From: Andrena cerasifolii
Taxonomy: Eukaryota > Arthropoda > Insecta > Hymenoptera > Andrenidae
Length of the DNA: 64,000 nt
NCBI RefSeq assembly: GCF_050908995.1
Contig: NC_135122.1
Location: forward strand, 11,944,501-12,008,500
Direction: 5' to 3'
Shown: one piece after another, positions 37,276 through 49,100 of the stretch
Layout: the number at the start of each line of letters is the position of its first letter
Numbering within the stretch: position 1 is the first letter of the stretch
Notes under the pieces: model-generated
Databases searched by the model: none
The model's input: only the letters and a program-made list of their open reading frames with translations
Told to the model about the DNA's origin: nothing
Translations under genes and position numbers: made by a program

Positions 37276-39467
37276 TTACTGCTCCAACGACTCGCACCCG
37301 AACAAAACGTATTCTTCTCTCGACAGCCAAAATGGATTACCTTCTATGTATTCGGGTGGAGTTTTATCTGAAACAGTGATCGGACAACGAATTTAGACGA
37401 ATTTAAAATACGAACATATTTATGGACTAAAGATTATTGTATATCCTTACCAGGATGCATAGCTAAAGGCACATACGTTGAACCCATAGCGACATTCCAA
37501 CTATGTGTACCAGGACAACTTCTCACTTCCAAAATGTTACTATGCTCGGGCAATAATTCTCGCAGATCTTTAGCTAATCTTAACTCGAAACCCGAAAGGT
37601 CTGTGTTGCCTCCTGTAAGTAATATATTCGAAAGGCAATTGTGCAATATTTCTTCTGATAAACCAGATGTTATATCCTTTATCACTTGGGGCAAGCCAAG
37701 ATTAATATACATAATTTCAGGAGCAATATATAATTCCGAACCCAAGGACACTCTCTGAAAACAAAATTTTTATGTTCGCATTACTTTTAGACCTCGATTT
37801 TATAAAAATGTTCTGCTTTTACAAGTCTAAACGTAGAACTCGCTTACCCAGACGTGTCTATAGTCAGCATAACTATCAGCTTTAAGAATAATATGTTCCC
37901 TAGATTTTTGCCCTACTTGCTTCTCTTCATTTTTAATATTGTAACTTAATCTACACCTCTCTTTAACTTCTAACGTGTCCAAACATGATATAGGAATTTG
38001 ATTATATCTTTTTGGTTGCCAGTACATGGCTTGTTTTAAATGATAAGCTACATGCCAACCACCTACGGGTAACAATCTCCAGCGCTGCGGTATAACACGT
38101 CCACCAATCACAACGGCTACTGTTGTACTGAGAGCTCCGCTATCAACAACCACGCAAGTTTCTACGTCTAGCATTGCGCATGCCGCCAACGGCTTTGGGA
38201 CCAAGCATACTCTAAAAATTAAGAACAACCTCCTGTATCATCTTTGAAAAATACATTTTACAATGCGATTCTTATATCCTACCTTGCTACTTTAACCTCT
38301 TGGAACAAGTAATGTAGCAATTGTTTCCTCAGCGTCGGATGCATAGCTAATGGTTCACAGAACATCAGCACCGAATTGGGTTTTCTCAGCGTGGCGGTTA
38401 GACACATCTTATGAAATAAGTGATCGACGAATGTTTTAACAATAGGGAATGTTCCATCGTTTATTAACGCTTTCGCTGGACTAATAACATCGACATTCGA
38501 AATTCCAAACACTTCGACGGTATCGGCGCAATAACCATTTATAAGTTTTTCGTAAATCGGATTTGTCCTTGTATAACACGACGGATCATTCTGATGCGTA
38601 ATTAATCTCTTCTTCTCTCTGTACAATTTAACGGGGTTGCAAAACACACAGAACGGACCGCTGGGCCTAGGAAACTTAGTTTCTGTCTCAGGTAGTTTCA
38701 GTAACTTCAATGTTTTAGCTAGTGATGTAACATCATATTTGGAGCGTGTACTACTACTTGGAATGTTTTGGGTTTGCATCTGTTCTAGATACATTTCGCT
38801 GTTGTACTTCGGTATAGCGAACATCGAGAAATGTCTCCTCAGGCCAAAGTATGGCTTAATAATCCACGTGTATTTATTTCCAATTTCAATTACTACTTTT
38901 GCGCTGGAACTTTCAATGCAATTCCTTTGACACGTGTAACCGCTGCAGTGGCAGCATTTCGGGAAAGGGACATTCTCCCCCAACGTAATTACCATATGCA
39001 ATCTATAACACATTGCTTTAAAACTGACGCTAAGTAATTGTAAACACTTGATGTCTGGAAATCTGAACTGCACCTTCGAAATTAATTCTAGCCACTTCAT
39101 TTTCCTAAAACAAGAATAAACAACAGATAGTAATCAGTTCTCATGGTGTATACGCAACGCAAACATTGATTGTAATTTTTTTAAATTAACGAAGGAAAAA
39201 TCGCTGTTAGAAAATTCTACAGTCGCAGAATTTTAAAAGTTCTTGTATAAATCTAAACGATTTACCAAAGATTTGACGTGAACACAGATATTATTGAACC
39301 CCGATGTGACTTTAAATATAAACTTAACCGCAAACTTACCACAGGTAGTCCGTATCCGACGTTTTTCTTAAATATTTGCAGGTGCTACCGAAAGCAATAA
39401 TATCAGGCACATCACAATACACTAAAATTTTTATCCAAATTTCTTCGGGGAAGATCGCGGGATCCAT
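37276..39467 (-). CDS. F-box protein with an actin-related domain
   Basis: Five exons (39467-39340, 39104-38283, 38211-37848, 37754-37451, 37367-37276) join in phase to 569 residues. Residues 1-43 read as an F-box (IFPEEIWIKILVYCDVPDII, then STCKYLRK), which would bind Skp1. A Cys-rich patch follows at about 92-104 (CCHCSGYTCQRNC). The second half aligns with the actin fold: VVDSGALSTTVAVVIGG at the phosphate-2 loop and ILLTGGNTDLSGFELRL at the adenosine motif. The usual N-terminal actin phosphate-1 loop is not evident, so ATP binding is doubtful. Plant ARP8 combines an F-box with an actin-related domain; I do not recall a named animal counterpart. The role is unknown; a substrate-adaptor function is inference. 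Confidence 0.8.
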
Positions 39468-39512
39468 AATTGTTAATAAAAACGATACAAAAGGTACAAT
39501 TAACAGCCACTA

Positions 39513-39812
39513 ATGCAAGATTGCAGACACTCCCCAGAAACACCGAATACTCTAGTCAAGTTCAAGGTTACAATGGTGAAAATAGTGAATCAATATGTTA
39601 TCAGCGGGCGGTACCCCCGCGAGAATTACTATAAAGACTATTATGTAACCGACGATACATATTACTTGGTGAAAGTAAACGTTACGGATCCACCGGGTGA
39701 ACCGTATAACTCGATCGTTTTGATTATTTCCGGTATCAGGAAAACCGATTCAAATTTCTGTATCTTGTATGCTTTAGTTCAGAGGGGCCTACAATATGAC
39801 GAGGCTTCTTGA
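39513..39812 (+). CDS. Small unrecognised ORF, possibly broken
   Basis: An open frame of 99 residues, or 79 from the second Met at 39573 (MVKIVNQYVISGRYP). I do not recognise it. Its composition (aromatic and charged residues well mixed, VKVNVTDPPGEPYN) looks like real protein. It starts 45 bases from the divergent start codon of the F-box/actin-related gene. Past the stop at 39810-39812, and a second in-frame stop at 39828-39830, the same frame again looks coding to about 39956 (IPLEKLNVTLKKLGQM). It may be a recently broken gene, or a short functional protein followed by chance. An AATAAA sits at 39909-39914. Confidence 0.4.
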   Translation: MQDCRHSPETPNTLVKFKVTMVKIVNQYVISGRYPRENYYKDYYVTDDTYYLVKVNVTDPPGEPYNSIVLIISGIRKTDSNFCILYALVQRGLQYDEAS

Positions 39813-40138
39813 ATTCACCTGTGCATTTGCTGAAAGATAAACGAAAGAGCTTATAATATTCCACTGGAGAAACTGAATGTAACTTTAAAAAAACTTGGAC
39901 AAATGATTAATAAAAGAGATCACTATGACTTACAGACCCCTCTAAACCTGTAAAATAGACTCTCAATCTAAATCGATGCAAGTTACGTGGAAAAATACGG
40001 TAATAAAAAACTGACACAGATTTATAGAGAAATTAACGATTTACTGTAAATGTTTATAAAATGATTGTAATAGTAATATATATAATAGTATATAAATAAT
40101 ACTGATCGTTATTTTAATTACGTAATTTGTGCTTTCAT

Positions 40139-43100
40139 TCACGAAGCAGCAAGCAGCGCTTCTATATAAGGATTTTTATGAGATAGAACTTCTTTCTTGA
40201 ACTCTGAAATTTTATCCTTTAAATCTGCATCTGGTAAAGACTTATCTAACGTTTTGTATTTAATAATAAATTCTTCAATGAGTCCATCAGCCTCCTGTAA
40301 TATTGTTAGTAAAGATAAACCTGTATAATATCCACTAACAATATTCAATTCGCTTTTTAACTGGCCAATATAATTGCGTTCACTTTATAATTAGTTTATT
40401 CGCATTAAAAAGTTGTTAAAAAGGTTGATATTATTACCTTGATAATTTTCTGTTTCTTCCGCGGGTCATCGGATCCTTCGAAAACTGAGCTTTGGTAATC
40501 TTCGAGTTCCGCTTGTTTACGCTTAGCAAACTAAAAGTAACATTTACGGTTAAATGTTATCATGGACAAATTTTATGTAATCCATTCAAAGATTTATGGA
40601 ATAAATGTTAACCTTTATTACATCTTCCGGAAAATTGGCCATTTTAGCAACGTGTATGCCAAAGCTTTGATCGCATATACCTGATTTCACCTTATACAAT
40701 AAAGTCAATTTATTATCATTGACAAGAGCTGTAACATGTTGGTTCGTAACAGCAGGTACTTCTTCTTCTAATTTAGTAATCTCATGAAAGTGTGTCGCAA
40801 AAAGGCAATAGCATTCAACGTCTTTCGCTAAATACCTACAACGACATCGCAAGATGATACATCCGCGAATCAGAAAATAATGGGGCTAAATGCTTTTACC
40901 GGAGCAATGTTTAGAGCTTACTCTGCGATTGACCATGCTATACCACAACCTTCATAAGTAGATGTTCCCCTTCCCAATTCGTCAATCAATACAAGGGAGT
41001 TACATGTTGCTGTCTATACAAAGATATTTCATATACTTGAGACTTTATACCGTGAACTATAATTATTCAAATTTACCTTCAATATGGCAGCAGTTTCTAT
41101 CATTTCCAGCATGAACGTAGAAAGTCCTTTTAACTGGGAGTCGTCGGCACCCACACGGGCTAAGATACAATCCAGTAATGATATCGTTGCTTTATCGCAA
41201 GGAACGAAACTTCCGATATGTGCCATTAACGCAGCAACACCCGCGGACCTTATATAAGTACTTTTGCCCCCCATATTTGGGCCAGTTATAATTGAAAAAT
41301 GACATTTTCCTAAAATTTGGATAGTTATGAAAAAGGACTTGCAAATAACATATAAATATTATAGTCTTTAATTCCCCAATCCGATTACCTCTTTTGAAAT
41401 TGATATCGTTAGCTATATAATCTACTCCCTCCTGAATCTCTAGACATGGATGTCGAACTTGGACAAGATTCAATTCTCCTGATTCGCTGGGTAGCATTTT
41501 AGGACGAACGTAAGGTTTATTGGCATTTATAGCGGCAGAAGCAAAGGCAGTAAGTACGTCAAGACATGCCAACACATTTCCAATAGCTGCCAGTGGATTG
41601 CTGTAACCAGCTATACGGGTGGCAAATATAAGTTAGTAACGAAAATCGGAGAAAGACCTTTTTTTTAAAAAAAAACACTAACAATTTGTACAAACCTGCA
41701 ATTTCAATTATTTCCGTCACAACCTTCTTCTGTTCCCCTGTATATTTATCCCTAATAGCAATATATTCGTCATTCAATTCGCTCAATTTATTGTTTCGAA
41801 ATCGTACGCCGCTTTTATTAGAATCCAAAATAGTGTAGTGTTTCTTATTTCTCAATACCTTTTCGTCCTTCAATGTGACACGGAAATAATATCCAAACTG
41901 TTGATTAGATTCTAACTTTAATGTTTTACCAATTTCGATTGAAAGGTCGCTTGCAACTTTTCTGGACTGTGCTTGTATCTCCTCTTCCGTTTCATTCATA
42001 TTATTTTTTAGCTCTAATATTATGGAATTAATGGATCAAATATAAACTTGAATAATTGCACCCTAGTTTATAAATATTTACAATTACAAATCATAATGAG
42101 TACCTTCTAAACCTTTATCAAATTCAGATCGCACCAAGAAGTCTCCCTTTGCAGCAGCTTCCAAATCAACTGTTTGTTCAACCATCTGTTGAAATTTATC
42201 CATGTCTTTAATAAGTTCAGCTAATGGATCGGTACACATTGCGTTTAAGGCCACCACGTTTGCACTAGACAGTTGTTCTATTATGTTTGGCAAATGCGAC
42301 ATACTCGTGTAGATCCTGGAACGAAAAGGATATAATGTGAATTCCAAACTGAAGTGCGAATAAGTGATAAATATGTACAAATAAAATTTAGGATATACAA
42401 AGTGTACGAAGTTTACTTGTAACAATCCTGCAATGTCGCCTTCTTCCTGGCCAATTTTTTTGCAAGGACTTGTAGATCTGGTACACGTCTCAAGTGATCT
42501 TCGCTAAGATTGGATCGTAATTCATTATCATTCACCAATGATTCCACAATGTCGTGCCTTTCTTTTATTAGAGACAAATCTTTAAGGGGCTGTCTAACCC
42601 ATTGTGCAAGAAGTCTATGGCCCTGAGGTGTTCTACATTTATCTAGAAGGCTTAGAATACTTGTCGGTGCATTTCCATTCAAAGCAGAAGTATCAACGCG
42701 TGGTTCGATGTTAAGCGCTTTCATAGCAGCCGCATCTAATTTCAAATAACGTGACTGTTCTATTTGGTTTATGCTAAACTGATTCAAGTTCCCTTCGTCC
42801 GATGTTAACTAATTGAAAGATATTACATTAAATCGTAGTATAAAAAGTAGTATTCTTCTATCAGCAGATTTGCTTTACACTCACATCTAAATATTTGATA
42901 AGAGCGGAAGTAGCTGACATAGCAAGATTCAGATTGATTTCCGGCAAAGACTGCACAGTTTGCTGTTGACCTTTCTTGAATTTTATCAAAGTATTTAAGT
43001 CTTGTACGATCGAATCACTGGAAAATTCGATCTTTTTTCTTAACGTGATCATTATATTATTTCGTTCCATTAGCTAAAAGAATGCTCGATTAGTATTGTC

Positions 43101-46100
43101 ACATTCCCTGATAAGTTTTCATTAAACAAGCAGTTACATTTATTTAAAGGGAATGTCCTATTTGTCTACCTGTTTCAGAGTTTGGAATTCATAACTCCCG
43201 TCACCCTGGATTAGTAGACATTCTTTGGGTGCATGGGTAACGATAAGTGACTCCAGATTAGAAAATGACTCGTTGTCTTGAAATTCACAGACGGAAAATA
43301 AGGTTGCAGTTGTATCTGCGCAGCTTAAACCTACAACCTACAAATTGTTACAGAATGTAATACATATTAAATATGAATACTTTCTTCTGCAGAAAATTCC
43401 GAACAAGATTACTCATAGTGACTCACTCTGGATTTCCCCTCCATTCCCAGCTTCACCGCTATTACGCGTACACTAACTGCAATATCATTATTACCAAATA
43501 ATACATCCTCAAAGGGTGTTAAATTACCAGGAGACCCTTTATGTTCCAATACCCAATTGTGATTTTTCGCAGTTCCTTGATTGATATACACTTCTATTCT
43601 ATACTGCTTCACTAACAATAAATCACGTATGAAAGCTTCAAAATGGTTTTTATTCAGAATAACGCCCTCAGTTTTGTACGGATCTATATCGGACATAAAA
43701 TTTTGTCTTACGCAAGCAATTTTTAACCATTGAAAACACAATGAACCATTATAATTAAAGTCAACGTTTTACCTGCTCCTATCATTTTGCAAACTGATGT
43801 GGTTTTGAAAACTTCCTCAGCAGCAAACAGGGCATCACTACCATGTAAAGTGTAATAATCTGATCTATTGAAAAATCGTATAGTGGTGTTGAGTTTCTGA
43901 AATCAATGATTGTTTAAATGTAAATGCATATTGTAAAACTTACGATTTTGTTCCAGTGATTACTATATGTTATCTGCTACTATACTACTGTATTAAGAAT
44001 TACGTTTGTGGCGCTTGTTTTTCAATATATCCTTGACCTATTTATGTAAGCTGCATGTGTCCAGAAATGATAAATATGCTTCTTCGGCAATAGAAGAGCA
44101 TGAAGCACAGACTGAGCATTCAAGTACCATATTGATACTATATTTTCTCTTACATAGGCATGATAATACAATACGTATTTTAAATTTTACATTATGCAAA
44201 ACACGATATTTAAAAATTCACAAAGTTTAAATGCTACTATTAATTGCTTGTACCAGTAACAGACTTTAGTACTCTTTGGTGCTCGTTGATTTTATATGAT
44301 ATTAAAACAGACTCCAGATTTCGAAGGCAAAGTTGAAACACATCATTATTTTACACATGCACATTTTCAAAGTGTTTGAATTATGAGTAAAGTATTAGTA
44401 TTGTGGACCAGAAAATTGTGAAAAGTAATAGTAAATCGTTATTACGTTTCACATTTCCAAGTAATGAATCTTCGTGTATATCTGTAGGTCAATGTCTATC
44501 TGGGGGTCACAGCATCATGAACTGATAAATTTAATGTGTAAGATTCCAATGAAATCTGGCATTTTGTGGAACGTATACATCAATTTTTCAGTATGCAATT
44601 TTTAAGTAGCTTATCGTATCTTAAAACATTACAATGGAAAATGAGAGTTTAACTAATATTAAAATGAGCAGTAATACTCTGTATGATGTAAATCGTTTAC
44701 TGAATTATTGATTTTCGCACTACTATTATTTGCTCGTTTTCGTGCTACATAAAAACATATCAATGTAAAATGTAGTCGACAAAAGAGTAATTAGAAGGAA
44801 CCTCTTGAAGTTTCAATATTACAAATTTTCACGGCACTATCTTTAAAGTATTTTTTCCCCTCATTACGATAAAAGATCACAGTTCATGTTCCATGAAGGT
44901 CAATAATGTTTTAAGTAGACCATGACAAAAACATGAACCGCTTTACTTTTCTAGAGTGTACAATTATGTAAATGATATTTTGTTAAATGCAATGTGTAAA
45001 CCTACAATAGGATACCTAGACTAAAATACCTGTAGTGCTGTTTCTTGTATAATAAATTCTCTCTAGTAATAATGACATCTGTAATATTATTTACCCATGT
45101 TAGAGCGATTTTCTTGCATTTATTAATCGGGAGCAAAACAATAATAATAAAAAAAGACAGTATATGAAATACTTTGGTACATAAAAGAGAAATATTAATA
45201 CTTTATTTAGTTCTATTACTCCTCTGTGATAAATCACCTTGGAATTATTCATATTATGAAATGAGAATTAATTAAAACGTCACAACAAGGATGTTACACA
45301 TTCAGAATGACTTCACTGATGACACACCAAACCAAATATGGAAAACCATTTATAGCTATACTTGGAAGTCGCAGGATTATGTCTATACATTTTGATGATC
45401 GATGAAAATGTAGCTTGTTCGGTATGTCATGTTACTTTTACATACATGATACAGACAATTGTGGTATACAGTTAGATAATATAAGTATTTATTGGTACCC
45501 CTTTTCACAGAAATGAATGTAATGTTACTGTGAATTATAAGTAGTGATAAGAATGGAGACTAGCAGGAATAAATTATCATCGTGCAAGAATGAAAGAGAA
45601 TGTTTTCAAAGATGTGGTGAAAAGAAGGGGAAGCCAACATAAATGGAATTGCTGCAACGTACGTGTAGTACATATCAACATATACTGCCATTGAGAACAT
45701 CTCAACTATCACTTGTCTCAGTTGAAGCGAAGCAGTGGATTTTGGTCTACTGTTAGAAGGTAATTGAATTTCTAGCTATAATTCAGAATAAGCACACAGT
45801 TAGTACTGTACTATAAATAATAGGAGTGTAATACTTCTTCTTTTAACAAATAAAGTATTTAAAATTGTTGTATGGGGAGAAATCCAGTATGGCTATAAAT
45901 ATATATATAGTTATATAGATTTGGTTTATAATAGATAATAACTAATATATCTTGTATTTCAGAGACCGAGCCATTAATATGGTGATACCAGGAATTGTTA
46001 TTTTACCCTTATTACTAACGCATGTATTATCTGCACCAAGTGGATGCATAGAATCCTGCGGTTCTTATGTTAAACAATATCAAACTCAATCATCTGGCAG

Positions 46101-49100
46101 CTTTCAAAATCAGGGTGCAACACGTTTGCAAGGTCTCGACTATTCTAGACCTGGCACATGGTCCGAACATAACGATTATGATATAAACAATGGCCATGGG
46201 AAAGTACACGAAGAACAGGGTCAGGTTGTCGATGGCTCTAAAACAGTAAGGTACTATAAGAAAAATTATACATCATCTTACAGTACAGGATACTCGAATG
46301 GCGAAGGACTGTCCGAGATTGAAAATCAAAATAGTAATTATGGACGCGGCTCGCACGTACCTAGTACAGAAGACGCTTTCAATTCTCAAAGGACATATAA
46401 TCAAGTAGGTAATTCTGAGTCAATTGCACAACATAAATATAACAGAATACAGAACCAACAACAGACACAGTCATCGATTCAAAGAACTAATGCTCAAAGT
46501 GAGAGACTTGAAGATTTTGGAGAATATAGTGGAAATTCACAAGTTGTACAAGGTGCATCTGATTTAAACACTCAAACGTCGCAAGAACCTCATCATGCTA
46601 ATGGACAATCTGGAAACTGGAGTAAAGTAGATTCGTACAACACTGACGGGGGACGTGGACGTGTGTTCGAAGAGGAGGGTCAATATCTATCAGGACCTAA
46701 AAAGGTCCGATATTACAAACGGAATTACACTTCCACTTATAGCTCAACCGGTGGAATTCCCATACCAGAAATCGATAGGACTGGAGTGTCGGACATACAC
46801 AATAAAATTGAAAATCTCCATAGAGAAGTAGGGAAAGAATTTAACCAAATATCTACTACAGGAAACGTGGCATCTACTAACCTTGCACAAACAAATATTA
46901 ATAGATATGGTTTGGCTAGTGATAATACTCACAATATAAACAGCAATACTTATAGGAGCCGAGTGAACCATGAAAGCAGTTTATCGTCATCGCAACATAA
47001 CGAAGAACAACACTTTGCAGATACTTCAACTGAACGTTTACCTTACAGGAATCCTTTTCCGAACAGTTACGGTACAAGTAACTTCAGAACATACACAAGA
47101 CACGAGGGACGAATAATAAACCATCAACCAACTGAACAACTTATAAATCCTAGTTCAGGATACACTAATGTACTGAATAGTGGAAGAAGTGGTTACAACA
47201 GTAATATGTATAATGCAGGGACCCTTCAGGAGCAGTCAGAGCATTTAGATAGACTTCGATCAAGCCTTGTTCAAAACCAAATGAGTGATGACAATTTGTG
47301 GAGAAATAGATATAATCAAAACAGTGCCATGCATTCAAACACACCAGGGCGAGTTGCACATTATAAAGAACACTGGAGTTCTAGTCAAACAAAAGAATCA
47401 TCCGTACCTGAGTATTCTCGAGATATTTCACAACATAATGAGCAGAGTGCACAATACAATAATGAACAATATGAGCACCAACACCGTTCCCACCAAGCTC
47501 TACAAGATCAAGACAGACACATGTACCAATCGAGAGGAGACAGTTTTAACTCTGCGCACCAAACAAATTTAGGTAAATTAATGACTGGAGCACTCAATTT
47601 AGGTCAAGGGGAAGATACTGTTGATTGCGCTCATGAAACCACTGAACACGTGCATAGCAGATCTCAATATCAAAGAAAATATAAGCGCAGCATAAAGCAT
47701 GCTGAATCGAGTGAAATGCAACATCCAACTGGCATTCATGATCTTCCACAACAATCTCATCAACCTTGGATGCCAGATACAGACAACCAGCATTCAGAAG
47801 ATCTAACGCAGCAAACTGGTGAATTTGATGACCTTACTCAACAAACATCAGAGAACCTTCAGTTTGGGCAGCTATCACAGCACTCTAATCAACCTTGGAA
47901 ACCTGGTACAGGAAACCAGCACACTCAAGATTTGACACAACAAACTAGTGAATTTGATGATCTCACCCAACAAACATCAGGGAAGCTTGAGTTTGGGCAG
48001 GACTCACAGCAACCTCATCAACCTTGGAGACATGGTACAGGCAACCAGCAATCAGAAGATCTGGACCAGCAAACAGGTGAATTTGATGATCTCACCCAAC
48101 AAACATCAGGGAAGCTTGAGTTTGGGCAGGATTCACAGCAACCTCATCAACCTTGGAGGCCTCATACAGGAAACCAGCACTCCGACGATCTGACCCAGCA
48201 AACAGGTGAATTTGATGACCTTACTCAACAAACATCGGGGAACCTTCAGTTTGGGCAACTATCACCTCACTCTAATCAACCTCGGAGACCTGGTACAGGA
48301 AACCAGCACACTCAAGATCTGACACAGCAAACTGGGGAATTTGATGACCTCACCCAACAAACATCAGGGAAGCTTGAGTTTGGGCAGGACTCACAGCAAC
48401 CTCATCAACCTTGGAGACATGGTACAGGCAACCAGCAATCAGAAGATCTGGACCAGCAAACAGGTGAATTTGATGATCTCACCCAACAAACATCAGGGAA
48501 GCTTAACTTTGGGCAGGACTCACTGCAACCTCATCAACCTTGGAGGCCTCATACAGGAAACCAGCACTCCGACGATCTGACCCAGCAAACAGGTGAATTT
48601 GATGACCTTACTCAACAAACATCGGGGAACCTTCAGTTTGGGCAACTATCACCTCACTCTAATCAACCTCGGAGACCTGGTACAGGAAACCAGCACACTC
48701 AAGATCTGACACAGCAAACTGGGGAATTTGATGACCTCACTCAACAAACATCAGGGAACCTTCAGTTTGGGCAGCTATCACCCCACTCTAATCAACCTCG
48801 GAGACCTGGTACAGGAAACCAGCACACTCAAGATCTGACACAGCAAACTGGGGAATTTGATGACCTCACTCAACAAACATCAGGGAACCTTCAGTTTGGG
48901 CAACTATCACCTCACTCTAATCAACCTCAGAGACCTGGTACAGGAAACCAGCACACTCAAGATCTGACACAACAAACTGGGGAATTTGATGACCTCACTC
49001 AACAAACATCAGGGAACCTTCAGTTTGGGCAGCTATCACCGCACTCTAATCAACCTCGGAGACCTGGTACAGGAAACCAGTACACTCAAGATCTGACACA

